A stretch of 64,000 nucleotides of DNA, taken from Peribacillus simplex NBRC 15720 = DSM 1321 (lineage in GTDB: Bacteria; Bacillota; Bacilli; Bacillales; DSM-1321). A model generated the notes under the pieces. It did no database searches and was not told the origin of the DNA. It saw only the letters and a list, made by a program, of their open reading frames with translations. Positions 46,631 to 55,045 of the stretch are shown here, in pieces. The position numbers were made by a program, and so were the translations under genes. The DNA is taken from the NCBI RefSeq assembly GCF_002243645.1, contig NZ_CP017704.1:1217501-1281500 (forward strand), given 5' to 3'. The number at the start of each line of letters is the position of its first letter. Position 1 is the stretch's first letter.

Positions 46631-47323
46631 ATGTCAGAAGCCGTTGAAATAATCTTTCGAACCTTTACCTCTTTTATTTTATTATGGGTATTTGTCCATC
46701 TCCTCGGTAAACAGACGATTGCCCAGAGTACCTATCACCTTTATATTGCTTCAATTACGATGGGGACAATTGCAGGAAATCTAGCATTCAATATTAAAAT
46801 TAAATTCCTGTATTTTATCATTGCAATTGTTATTATGGGTACCGTCGTTTTTATGCTGAATCTTCTAGCGGTTCGAAATCCGCGCTTCGGGAAATGGATC
46901 GCTGGAGAACCTGCTACCTTAATTCAAAAAGGAAAAATTCTCGAAGAGTCAATGGAACGAATGGGGTATTCACTGGATTCTCTTAAACAGGCTTTGCGCG
47001 GAAAAGATATCTTCAACATAGAAGAAGTGGAATGTGCCATTTTAGAGATAAATGGCTCCCTCTCTGTATTAAAAAAAGAACAATACCAAAATACCACCAA
47101 GCAGGATTTACCTTTACTGCCCGCAGCAGGAACTGTACCGATTGAACTGGTCTATGACGGGAAGATCTTATATGATAACTTATCCAAACATACCTACGAT
47201 GACGAATGGTTAATGGCTGAACTCACAAAAAGAAACCTTGATGTTTTTGATATCTCGTATGCTGTCGTAGGGACAAAAGGAAATTTGTATATTGATTTGA
47301 TTAAGGATCATTCAAGGGAATAA
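46631..47323 (+). CDS. DUF421 (YetF-family) membrane protein
   Basis: 230 residues. Three transmembrane helices in the first 85 residues are followed by a cytoplasmic alpha/beta domain with the family pattern PATLIQKGKILEESMERMGYS and EVECAILEINGSLSVLK. DUF421 proteins are common in spore formers and occur in spoVA2mob-type operons, but this copy stands alone. Function unknown. Confidence 0.82.
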   Translation: MSEAVEIIFRTFTSFILLWVFVHLLGKQTIAQSTYHLYIASITMGTIAGNLAFNIKIKFLYFIIAIVIMGTVVFMLNLLAVRNPRFGKWIAGEPATLIQKGKILEESMERMGYSLDSLKQALRGKDIFNIEEVECAILEINGSLSVLKKEQYQNTTKQDLPLLPAAGTVPIELVYDGKILYDNLSKHTYDDEWLMAELTKRNLDVFDISYAVVGTKGNLYIDLIKDHSRE

Positions 47324-47420
47324 TCTTTTGCTTTTCAGTGAGTATCTTAATCAAGATTAATAATATCTTATCAATTTTGTTAAATTTATCGCATTGGGTA
47401 ATTGGATAGCAGCAATAATA

Positions 47421-47454
47421 AAAGTGGTTTTTCCAGAAGAAAAAACCACTTTTT
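47421..47454. terminator. Bidirectional terminator
   Basis: AAAGTGGTTTTT / AAAAACCACTTT perfect arms with an 8-base loop, between convergent genes. Confidence 0.88.
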
Positions 47455-47468
47455 CAGCCTATGATGAT

Positions 47469-47993
47469 TTAACTCTTTTCAATCACGTTTATCAATTCCC
47501 TTAAATAATCCGGTAGATCAGGCGGACGCCTGCTTGATACAAGGTTTCCATCTACGACGACGGGCTTATCTATCCAAGTTGCCCCTGCATTTTCCATATC
47601 ATCTTTAATGCCCGGTGTACTCGTTACATTCTTCCCATGTAAAATTTTAGCTGAGATCAACACCCAACCAGCGTGACAAATTTGCCCGATGGGTTTTTTA
47701 TTTTCTTCCATGCTTTGGATAAGTGATATCACTTCGGGAAACCGGCGAATTTTGTCAGGTGCCCATCCGCCCGGTACAAGAATGGCATCATATTCTTCAG
47801 CCTTAATACTGCCATACTCATATTCAGATATAGCTGGTACACCATATTTTCCAATGTATGTTTCATTCGCCTTTTCTCCAGCGAGGTGAACAATCGCTCC
47901 TTCTTCTTTTAGTCGTAAAATCGGATACCAGAGCTCTAAATCTTCAAAATCATGGTGCACAAGACTGATTATTTTCTTTCCTGCTAATCTCAT
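47469..47993 (-). CDS. DJ-1/PfpI-family protein (YraA/YfkM-like)
   Basis: 174 residues. Nucleophile elbow GQICHAGWVL with its Cys near residue 104, and the conserved Glu in DFEDLELWYP. It resembles the PfpI stress proteins YraA and YfkM of B. subtilis, linked to repair of glycated proteins. The start is ATG 47993 with AAGGAGAG ahead; the ORF's extra 30 residues up to 48083 are not conserved and lack a site. Confidence 0.85.
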   Translation of the reverse strand: MRLAGKKIISLVHHDFEDLELWYPILRLKEEGAIVHLAGEKANETYIGKYGVPAISEYEYGSIKAEEYDAILVPGGWAPDKIRRFPEVISLIQSMEENKKPIGQICHAGWVLISAKILHGKNVTSTPGIKDDMENAGATWIDKPVVVDGNLVSSRRPPDLPDYLRELINVIEKS

Positions 47994-48091
47994 GAAAATC
48001 TCTCCTTCTTTTTTACCATTCTTCCCTCTTACTTCCCTTATTCTACTGCCTGTACACTTTACATGCATTAACCGATGCATCAATATTTGGT

Positions 48092-48829
48092 CTAAAAATC
48101 AACCTTTACCAAGTATAACCCAGCTGCCTCCGCCATACGGCCCGTTTGGATTCTTTCTTTTGACTCTAAGATACTTGGTATACTTTCAGCATCTATTTCA
48201 CCCAACCCAACTTCTATCAACGTCCCGACAATCTTTCTAACCATATTATAAAGAAATCCATCGCCTCGCACTATAACTTGGATGAAACCGGCATTTTCTT
48301 CTATATCAATGGAATATATTTCACGCACCATGGATTTTTTCTTAGACTTTGCATTTGAAAAAGCAGTGAAATCATGTTCACCTATAAAATGTTGACATGC
48401 TTTTTTCATTCTTGTGATATCCAGCTTTTTCTCTACATGCATACTGTACTTTCGCATGAAAGGATTTGTATATTGCTCGTTCCAGATCTTATACAAATAG
48501 GTTTTATCCTTAGCATTATAACGGGCATGAAAACGTTCAGGAACTAGCCTGACCTCGACAATGCTGATATCTCTTGGTAAATATCTATTCAAATAATTCA
48601 TGATTTCAGCTTCAGTCAAATTTTCACCGATCTTAAAATTGGCGATTTGAGCAAGGGCATGTACACCGGCATCCGTTCTGCTGCATCCGATGATCTCGAT
48701 TTTTTCCCCTACCATTTCCGTTAATACATTTTCTATTTTTCCTTGAATCGTATCATCACTATTACCGAGTCGTTGCCAACCTTTATAGCGCCCGCCATCA
48801 TATTGAATGGTCAATTTATAATTGTTCAT
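48092..48829 (-). CDS. truA: tRNA pseudouridine synthase A
   Basis: 245 residues. It modifies U38-U40 in the anticodon arm of tRNAs. Catalytic Asp in GCSRTDAGVHA near residue 52, YDGGRYKGWQR at the start, NRYLPRDISIV and GDGFLYNMVRKIVGTL. Bacillus usually has truA in the ribosomal protein cluster; here it stands alone, so this is probably a second copy (inference). Confidence 0.93.
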   Translation of the reverse strand: MNNYKLTIQYDGGRYKGWQRLGNSDDTIQGKIENVLTEMVGEKIEIIGCSRTDAGVHALAQIANFKIGENLTEAEIMNYLNRYLPRDISIVEVRLVPERFHARYNAKDKTYLYKIWNEQYTNPFMRKYSMHVEKKLDITRMKKACQHFIGEHDFTAFSNAKSKKKSMVREIYSIDIEENAGFIQVIVRGDGFLYNMVRKIVGTLIEVGLGEIDAESIPSILESKERIQTGRMAEAAGLYLVKVDF

Positions 48830-49391
48830 TGCTTCCTCCTATTACTGTATAGCCCTCTAAACAGAAAATTCTTGATAAAATACAAGCCCCCATACAACTC
48901 CTGCTGTATGAGGGAACAGATGGTCTTTCCTTAGAAACACATTTAAAATGTTAAGTTGTTAATGGGTTATATATCATAAAATAATGAGTTTTGTCCCTTT
49001 ATTCCCTAACTTCCACAAGTCTACAGTGCATGCAGTAAAAGGAGGTCCATTTTCATGTTTCGTTTTGGATCACCCCACCGCTTACAAGGACCATGATTTA
49101 TGTAAAGATATACATATTATCTATGCCATTCGATAGTAAATCCTAGCTATCAAAGTGAAATGCACTTCTGCATAGTGTACCAAAGTGGCTAACGTCATGC
49201 AACGAACGATACACCGTCATGTTCAGTTTCTGTGCAACTTTGTGCGATGCATACACAACACAGGAAAAAATAAATTGAAGTAAAGCACCTGTTAATTGAA
49301 GAAAGGTCATCAGTATTATCAAAAACTTAAACACCAAATATCACTGTTCCCTAAATCATATATACAAAAGGAAATATTAATAAAATTGAAT
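48830..49391. other. Gene-poor region upstream of truA
   Basis: Contains a hairpin (48876-48914) and, on the plus strand, a perfect ribosome site (AAAGGAGG) before a 13-codon ORF at 49055-49096. A weak minus-strand ORF (49143-49337) has a hydrophobic start but no ribosome site; I do not call it. Confidence 0.35.
48876..48914 (-). terminator. Hairpin upstream of truA
   Basis: CCCCCATACA / TGTATGAGGG arms, then a T-rich tract on the minus strand. It is either the end of an unseen small transcript or an attenuator of truA. Confidence 0.5.
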
Positions 49392-49769
49392 TTACAATGA
49401 TAGCACTAAGCGTCCAAATCTATGCGCATAACATTGACGGTTTCTGATAATACCATCATATATCTCAAGAAATTGTTCTCGATTAAATTGCTTCAAGTTT
49501 GGTTGGATAAAAACATCGTAATTATGGTCTGCTGTATCGAAATTACTGCTATGAACAAATTGTTGGATGAGCAGGTCATAATACTTATCTACTCAATCGT
49601 TCTCTGTAGCCCACTTCAACAATAATTCTCTTTCCTCATTATCTAGTATATGTTGCTCATTAAAACCTTTCTTCAGAGTATGTTCAGTCCTGTGTATTTC
49701 TTTAGTCAAGTAATCGATATGCTTTTCCATGTTTTCTCTTAAAAATTGAGCACGAACTTTGAACTTCAT
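49392..49769 (-). pseudogene. Hypothetical gene interrupted by an in-frame TGA
   Basis: One frame stays coding-like for 125 codons: 58 residues (from MKFKVRAQFL to KWATEND), a TGA at 49593-49595, then 66 more residues in the same frame to TAA. Both halves have similar charged, soluble composition. No ribosome site precedes the ATG. I do not recognise the family. A nonsense mutation is the simplest reading; stop-codon readthrough is the alternative. Confidence 0.5.
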
Positions 49770-49942
49770 TTTATATTTGCTTATTTATCAAGCTTTCTAA
49801 GACAACTCCTCTTTCTCTGAGTCTTGTCTTATTGGATATCAGTTTAATTTCTCACTCAAAAGTCAGCTCCAGAGATATTCTCCAAGGAGGCTTCTTTTTC
49901 TTGTTTTAGTTTAAAGTCGGGTCTCCATTTTCTTAGAGTACA

Positions 49943-50290
49943 TTAATTTATTAGCATTTTATCTAATTCACGAACTTTATCATATGACTCCAATAGTTGT
50001 TCAGGTATTAATGTTCTCCCATAATCCCAAGCATTAGTTTCTATTTCAGATTTTAGCTTTTCTTTTTCTTCTTCGTGACCATACATTAAAATCCTTAAAT
50101 CATGTTTGTTTTTCTTAAAATCTAAATAATAACCAATCATACGATAAAGAATAATTTTAACAAAGTCTTCCTCTGTCTCTTTAATTCTAATTTTCCCTTT
50201 ATAACCGTTAACTTGAAGGTAATTGAATTTTATAGTATTGGCATTTAATGTGTTATTAATTATCTTTTCGATATCGCTTATATAAAGCAT
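49943..50290 (-). CDS. Hypothetical protein (115 aa) in AT-rich block
   Basis: Not recognised. It has a weak ribosome site (GGGAAGTGA, 7 bases ahead), an N-terminal part of mixed strand and helix, and a charged helical C terminus. No membrane segment, no cysteine. AT content and codon use are more extreme than in the flanking conserved genes, suggesting acquired DNA (inference). The interrupted gene at 49392-49769 lies downstream on the same strand. Confidence 0.5.
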   Translation of the reverse strand: MLYISDIEKIINNTLNANTIKFNYLQVNGYKGKIRIKETEEDFVKIILYRMIGYYLDFKKNKHDLRILMYGHEEEKEKLKSEIETNAWDYGRTLIPEQLLESYDKVRELDKMLIN

Positions 50291-51049
50291 TTAACTATCA
50301 CTTCCCTTTTAAAGACTTACTTCATTATAGATTAAGTTATTCTTCCTTTATCAATATAATAAACTGTTGAGATATTAAAATCACACAGTTAAAAATAAAG
50401 GGAATATTTACTATATAATACTGAAGTGGAGGGTAAGTCATACGAGAAGTGTAATTAATCCCCTAATAGAACCCCTAAAAGGAAAGGAATTTACTTTTAA
50501 TTACTCTTCCATACTTTCCTCCTTCTATTTATTTCACTTTAAAACTTTCTATCATTGGTTGTAATTCTTCTTGATATTGTTCTACCATCATTTCAAGTGA
50601 AGGAATTGTATTATACTTTTCCAAGCCAAGAAACGTAATGAAGTGCTACATTATGCGCAATATCAAAGTAGGGGACAGATTCGTGTCACTCTCTGTGAGC
50701 TGAAAATTTATCTTTGAAGTCTTTCATTGTTTGCTATATTTTCCATAGTCTTCATGCGTCATGTTCAGAGCTTCCAAGAAGTATTCCCGTGCATGGTATT
50801 TGGTAGTAAAGGTAATCCAACACATTATAGTAAAGTGGATTTTACCGAAGAATATGATTATGTACCTTTTAAAGAAAAGCCAAAAAGATGGTCTTCTTTT
50901 TACCTCCATAGTTAGCTGAATAAGCGAAAGGCTTTGCCTACAGTTCCTTGAAATATTAATTATTTCAAATAATTGTCCTGTAATACGTTTTAATCCTTCT
51001 CTATCCGCCACCAATTGAGTAAATAATACATAATGAACTATATCTTTAA
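50291..51049. other. AT-rich gene debris
   Basis: Contains a C-terminal gene fragment (50529-50645) and weak ORFs on both strands near 50724-51014, none with a convincing start. It looks like decayed accessory DNA next to a tRNA gene. Confidence 0.4.
50529..50645 (-). pseudogene. C-terminal fragment of an unknown gene
   Basis: A 38-codon stretch bounded upstream by a stop reads like natural protein (FLGLEKYNTIPSLEMMVEQY, then a charged tail) and ends at TAA. No start or upstream domain remains. Confidence 0.4.
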
Positions 51050-51098
51050 AAACAAGAAAAGGCTCAAACCCTTGTTATATCAAGGATTTGAGCCTTTG
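51050..51098 (-). terminator. Rho-independent terminator behind tRNA-Val
   Basis: AAAAGGCTCAAACCCTTG pairs with CAAGGATTTGAGCCTTT (one mismatch), then a T-rich tract on the minus strand. Confidence 0.9.
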
Positions 51099-51106
51099 GT
51101 AGTTGA

Positions 51107-51178
51107 TGACCTGTGAGGGATTCGAACCCACGACCCCTTCCCTGTCAAGGAAGTGCTCTCCCACTGAGCTAACAAGTC
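51107..51178 (-). tRNA. trnV: tRNA-Val (anticodon GAC)
   Basis: 72 nt cloverleaf: acceptor GACTTGT / ACAGGTC (one G-T), D arm GCTC/GAGC, anticodon arm CTTCC-TTGACAG-GGAAG giving GAC, T loop TTCGAAT. The T stem GTGGG/CCCTC has a T-T mismatch, and no CCA is encoded. It stands alone with a terminator. Functional or slightly degenerate cannot be decided. Confidence 0.85.
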
Positions 51179-51375
51179 GTATGTAAATCAAGCCCTTTAG
51201 AGCTTGCTTTTAAACCTTACTTAGTTGCTGACTTCTTTTCTGAACAAGATTTATTATATAGTGGTATTCAAAATAAAACAAGTAGTTTTGCTAAAAAAGT
51301 TTTTGTCGTAAAATGTCTGTGAAGTTAATCCTTGAAAGTTGCAAGCTTGTAAGAACCAGTTCAATAATTAAACTA

Positions 51376-51654
51376 TTACATCTTTATTAGTTCCCTATAT
51401 CCGTTATCTCCAGATCTTCGTAAAGCAACATGGGCCAAATTGAGGACGTATCTTTTCTCTTTATAGTCAGATATTGTCTGTGTCTTTATTTTAGTCATTC
51501 TACTGAGAGGATGACACTGAATAAGGTCATTGTATTTGAGAATTTGTTCAAGAGAGTTTACTCTTTTTTCTCGATAAACGTTTTTTTTGAACAAAGTCAA
51601 AGAAAAAAGAAGCCAGCAGGATCTGACCCCAAAATTTCTCAGAATAGAATCCAC
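51376..51654 (-). CDS. Possible hypothetical protein (weak)
   Basis: A 92-codon ORF with a GTG start and only AAAGG as a poor ribosome site. The C-terminal half (from TISDYKEKRYVLNLAHVALR) looks natural, the N-terminal half less so; it may be a gene fragment with a random extension. Not recognised. Confidence 0.25.
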   Translation of the reverse strand: MDSILRNFGVRSCWLLFSLTLFKKNVYREKRVNSLEQILKYNDLIQCHPLSRMTKIKTQTISDYKEKRYVLNLAHVALRRSGDNGYRELIKM

Positions 51655-51773
51655 CTAACCTTTTATGAGGAAAATCCTAGGATCCTACACATAAGTTTTA
51701 CTCAACTTTAATTAACAAATATGATGTCTAGGTGCTCAATCTAGGATTAAGCAAAGAAAAGCAAAAAAGATCT

Positions 51774-52847
51774 TTACATTGGAGAGGGGAATCTAGCAGC
51801 TTGAAAGTTAGTTAAAGGTGCATCTGCTAAAATTTCTCCGTTTGCACTTGCGCTAAATATTACTTGTACACGATCTCCTGCTTGTAACTGAAGGATTGTA
51901 GTAACCGATAGTCCAATGGGTCTTGATTTCTCAAAGAACTCATTATCAATATCTAAATCATCTCCGTTTACATTAATTGAAAGGGATGCGACATATTCTT
52001 TTGAAGAATGCTTTTTTTTGTCCTTTGAAGAATGATTTTTTTTGCAATAATCACAATTGCAACTAGTTTTTTTACAATAATCACATTTGCAATTATCTTT
52101 TTTGTTTTTTGAAGAATTATCGTTTTTACTTTTTGACGGACAAAATGAGACTTTTGCTGTTATCTCATAAATTCCATTCTCAGTTGGAATAAATGTTGAT
52201 ATATGCGGATTATATTCATTTGCTAAATCAAATTGTTCAGTTTGGAATAAAACTTTTACAGAGGGAGTAACCGCTGCTTTGTAAAGTTGCGGTGTGTTCT
52301 TATTAGCCCTAAAAGCAGATGCTCTCACTAGCTTATGTTTCTTATGGTCACAGTGACAGTCATTATGTTTCTTGTGGCACAAATGGCAGTCATCGGTGTT
52401 CTTTTGATCACAAATACAGTCATTGTGTTTCTTATGACAACAATGACAATCATCCGGTTTCTTTTGATCACAAATACAGTCATTGTGTTTCTTATGACAA
52501 CAATGACAATCATCCGGTTTCTTTTGATTACAAATACAGTCATTGTGTTTCTTATGACAACGATGACAATCATCGGATTTCTTTTGAACACAAATACAGT
52601 CATTGTGTTTCTTATGGCAACAATGACAATCATCCGGTTTCTTTTGAACACAAATACAGTCATTGTGTTTCTTATGGCAACGATGACAATCATCCGGTTT
52701 CTTTTGAACACAAATACAGTCATTGTGTTTCTTATGACAACAATGACAGTCATCCGGATTTTTTTGATCACATTTCTTATTAAGATATGTGGTGTCTACA
52801 AAGGAATTACAATGTGGGATAAGAATATGATTTTTAATTATAATCAC
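51774..52847 (-). CDS. Cys/His-repeat protein with C1q/BclA-like C-terminal domain (probable spore surface protein)
   Basis: 357 residues. Residues 1-31 are a short N-terminal arm. Residues 32-171 form seven 20-residue repeats of the pattern DDCHxCHKKHNDCICxQKKP. Residues about 172-357 look like a C1q/TNF-type jelly roll such as the BclA C-terminal domain (FRANKNTPQLYK, YNPHISTFIPTENGIYEI, LQAGDRVQVIFSA, FQAARFPSPM). A second Cys/Lys/Ser-rich insertion sits inside it at about residues 236-284 (two CDYCKK units). The ribosome site AGGTGAT overlaps the GTG start, so start choice is unclear; an ATA/ATT start a few bases on is possible. A spore-surface location is inferred from the C-terminal domain and a sigma-K-like CATATTGTA upstream. 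Confidence 0.75.
   Translation of the reverse strand: MIIIKNHILIPHCNSFVDTTYLNKKCDQKNPDDCHCCHKKHNDCICVQKKPDDCHRCHKKHNDCICVQKKPDDCHCCHKKHNDCICVQKKSDDCHRCHKKHNDCICNQKKPDDCHCCHKKHNDCICDQKKPDDCHCCHKKHNDCICDQKNTDDCHLCHKKHNDCHCDHKKHKLVRASAFRANKNTPQLYKAAVTPSVKVLFQTEQFDLANEYNPHISTFIPTENGIYEITAKVSFCPSKSKNDNSSKNKKDNCKCDYCKKTSCNCDYCKKNHSSKDKKKHSSKEYVASLSINVNGDDLDIDNEFFEKSRPIGLSVTTILQLQAGDRVQVIFSASANGEILADAPLTNFQAARFPSPM
52335..52754 (-). repeat. Seven 60-bp tandem repeats inside the Cys/His protein gene
   Basis: Seven contiguous 60-base units, differing by only a few bases each, encode the 20-residue Cys/His repeats. Frame is kept, so unit number could change without breaking the gene. The opposite strand is also open through the block, a by-product of the repeat. 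Confidence 0.95.
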
Positions 52848-53547
52848 CTTTTTCTTTTTTTATTTTCGGGTTATTTTATTCATTATTAAAAATAATGTTT
52901 GTACAATATGGTACAAAAGTGAAAATAATTCTAACCCAAACAGTAAAAAACTACTGGTTTATAACGTTTTTAAGAAGTTGGTTGTTAACAAAAAGGAGTT
53001 GAAGTAATATTAGAAAATTAACTTCTTAAATTTTCAAAAACAAGAACAAACAGGTAGTCTAGTTCATTAAGAAACACTAAACAATGTTACTTTGAATGCT
53101 GTACTCGACGTTCAATGGATTTATAAGAATAGACACCTAAATATTGCTAATTCGATGGATTCCAGTCATTCACTAAGGAGGAAAATTTATTCAAAATAAA
53201 AAAACATTCTATTTTAATAGTTCCTTAGAATGTCAAACTATCGTACAAAAGTCCCCAACTTCACCATGATTTCCCCCTACTTGGACCCATCTTGTTTATA
53301 CTCCATCACTCACTAGATAACTGCACACACCATATTGTCAAAGAATGGTGTTATAGAACCGCTCTCTTAATCATATCTATATTGAGAAGCAATCCAGCAC
53401 CCTATAAGTTGGCTATTCGCTCTATCCTCCATTACGTGATATGGGTTCATCAGTGTCTACCTGGTCTTTTACATTCCTTTTATAAAAACAATAAAAATTT
53501 ATGTTTTTTCACATATTAATAAGACTAATAATAAGGAAGGGGTTTTT
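52848..53547. other. 700-base gene-poor region
   Basis: Upstream space of the Cys/His protein gene, with CATATTGTA (minus, sigma-K-like -10; no good -35). Two ribosome-site-like stretches on the plus strand (near 52994 and 53176) lead into frames that stop within a few codons. An ORF at 53292-53519 has no site. Probably decayed DNA. Confidence 0.4.
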
Positions 53548-53807
53548 GTGGATGTTAATCGTGGAAACAGATTCTTTCTTCTCCATCTGACATTGAGGTA
53601 AGGTGTAATGGCACTTCATTATGGATTGATGAAGAACCAGCTACTGTACATATAAGAGGATCGTTAGAAGAAAGGTCAGAAGTTGAAGAGCATAAAGAAG
53701 TGACAAAACATTCCCCCCCCTTCACAACCCGAGAAAACAAAATGGAATCATTAAAAAGCTTTTTGCAACCACTGAGAGTTGTCTCTATTAATCCTTCTAG
53801 TCCCTAA
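53548..53807 (+). pseudogene. sspH: sspH-like gene (small acid-soluble spore protein H) with frameshift
   Basis: GTG 53548 follows GGAAGGGG and gives MDVNRGN, then the frame is lost. One base over, the reading continues as QILSSPSDIEVRCNGTSLW and ATVHIRGSLEERSEVEE, the pattern of SspH-type spore proteins. A deletion of one A in an A run (GGAAACAG for GGAAAACAG) explains it. After about 60 codons the frame runs past the usual end through a C8 tract to TAA 53805. Recognised by eye. Confidence 0.7.
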
Positions 53808-53996
53808 TCATAAATAAACTTTTTGAAAGCAAATCGAATCAACAAAAAATCACCTCCCTTTTTTTGAAATCAAAAAGAAAAGTGATTCAGATAAGTTTTT
53901 TTGTTAAAAAGTCCACACATTATATTAACAAAGTCTTAATTTTCTCTTTTTTTATTTCGCTCAACATAAAAAAACGAACAAACGCTCCCCTTTTAC
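53808..53996. other. Intergenic region after the sspH remnant
   Basis: Holds an imperfect AT-rich hairpin near 53848-53890 (ATCAC ... GTGAT). No gene seen. Confidence 0.3.
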
Positions 53997-54026
53997 TTGC
54001 ATACAAAACGTACGTTCGCATACAAT
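53997..54026 (+). promoter_or_regulatory. Promoter with LexA-like operator
   Basis: TTGCAT and TACAAT with an 18-base spacer. Inside the spacer AAACGTACGTTCG matches the Bacillus LexA pattern GAACnnnnGTTC with one mismatch. A related CGAACAAACGCTC lies upstream. Confidence 0.5.
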
Positions 54027-54060
54027 AATAGCAAGCAAGTCAGCAAAGGAGTGACAGGTA

Positions 54061-54282
54061 ATGAAATATATACTTCGTAAACATATGGAAGAAAATGCTC
54101 CATTGGAGATAATTTATCTCTCCGAACAAGGTAAGATTACGCAGCGGAAAATTCAGGTGCTTGAAATTTATCCAGATCATATTCACGCTTTCTGTTTTCT
54201 AAGGCAGACAAAACGGACGTTTAAAGTGGCTAATATCCTTTCTGCCCGCCTCATTAAACCCAGGTTTGACAGGTCTGGTTGA
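54061..54282 (+). CDS. Small WYL-like domain protein (73 aa)
   Basis: The whole protein resembles a single WYL-type SH3-like module: PLEIIYLSEQGKITQRKIQVLEI, HIHAFCFLRQTKRTFKVANILSA. Such modules bind ligands or nucleic acid in regulators of stress and defence; a free-standing one has no assigned role. AAGGAG lies 9 bases before ATG. The promoter contains a LexA-like site, so DNA-damage control is possible (inference). Confidence 0.7.
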   Translation: MKYILRKHMEENAPLEIIYLSEQGKITQRKIQVLEIYPDHIHAFCFLRQTKRTFKVANILSARLIKPRFDRSG

Positions 54283-54299
54283 AGATTATTAATCAAGGT

Positions 54300-54869
54300 T
54301 CAACCTATTAACTCTTCTTCTTCCTGGATGTCCTTTTCCTGTTCAGTTAACGATTCTTCTTCATCTCTCAGACGATGAGCTAACCTTGAGGCGGCACTCG
54401 CGGCAATGCTTGCAACGATATCATCCAGGAAGGTATGCACGATTCCTTCCTGCTTCTTATCAAGTTCGTGTATGACGCCTATTTTATTTTTATCCAAATG
54501 GCCAAAGGTCGTTACAGCAATGCTTCCGTAACCGAGTACTGCACCAAAGGCAATCGTTTCATCCACTCCGAATAGCCCTTCATCAGATTCAACAATCGAT
54601 TGCAGGGGTTCTGATAGCTTTTTTTGCTCTGCCAGTTTATCCAGCTCCACACCGACTAAAATGGCATGTTGAATTTCCCTTTTCAACAGGACACGCTCAA
54701 CGCTATGGATGCATTCCTCCAGCTTAAGATCAGGTTTGTACTGGAACTGCAATTCATAAACGATTTTTGCAATTGCCTCCACACTGACACCACGCTCTAA
54801 TAATGTTCGCTTAGCCGCCTTTGTTACTTCCCTGCTGTGTACGTGTACATCTGCCATTTTATTCGCCAC
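54300..54869 (-). CDS. PgpA-family phosphatidylglycerophosphatase-like protein (YpjQ-like)
   Basis: 189 residues. The family core reads AVLGYGSIAVTTFGHLDKNKIG near residue 110 and VHTFLDDIVASIAASAASRLAH near residue 145, as in B. subtilis YpjQ. These soluble Bacillus members lack the membrane helices of E. coli PgpA, so activity on lipid is uncertain. The C terminus is a Glu-rich tail. It is convergent with the WYL-like gene. Confidence 0.8.
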   Translation of the reverse strand: MANKMADVHVHSREVTKAAKRTLLERGVSVEAIAKIVYELQFQYKPDLKLEECIHSVERVLLKREIQHAILVGVELDKLAEQKKLSEPLQSIVESDEGLFGVDETIAFGAVLGYGSIAVTTFGHLDKNKIGVIHELDKKQEGIVHTFLDDIVASIAASAASRLAHRLRDEEESLTEQEKDIQEEEELIG

Positions 54870-55045
54870 CTTTTTTTTGTATTATTTTTCTATATCCTTG
54901 TATTATAGCACCTTATAATTTAAATTTTTAGAAAATATAACGAAAATTTTATATTCTAAATTCTTGTCACAGGAAAAAGTCGCAAGGCTATGCTAAAATA
55001 ATCAAGTAAGTTGTTTTTCATTAATTATCATCGAGGTGCGGAAGA

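Noticed and set aside
49143..49337. 64-codon minus-strand ORF with hydrophobic start
   Set aside because: TTG start without ribosome site, no similarity recognised.
50724..51014. Minus-strand ORF of 96 codons and opposing plus-strand ORF of 62 codons
   Set aside because: Neither has a convincing start or a recognised product; treated as debris.
52335..52754. CRISPR array
   Set aside because: Regular 60-bp units, but there is no spacer variation and the units keep a reading frame.
52319..52889. Long ORFs on both strands across the Cys/His repeats (including Thr/Ile-rich and Ser/His-rich products)
   Set aside because: They are by-products of the 60-bp repeat without start signals; the minus-strand frame is the one extending into a folded C-terminal domain.
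53292..53519. 75-codon plus-strand ORF
   Set aside because: No ribosome site; composition looks random.
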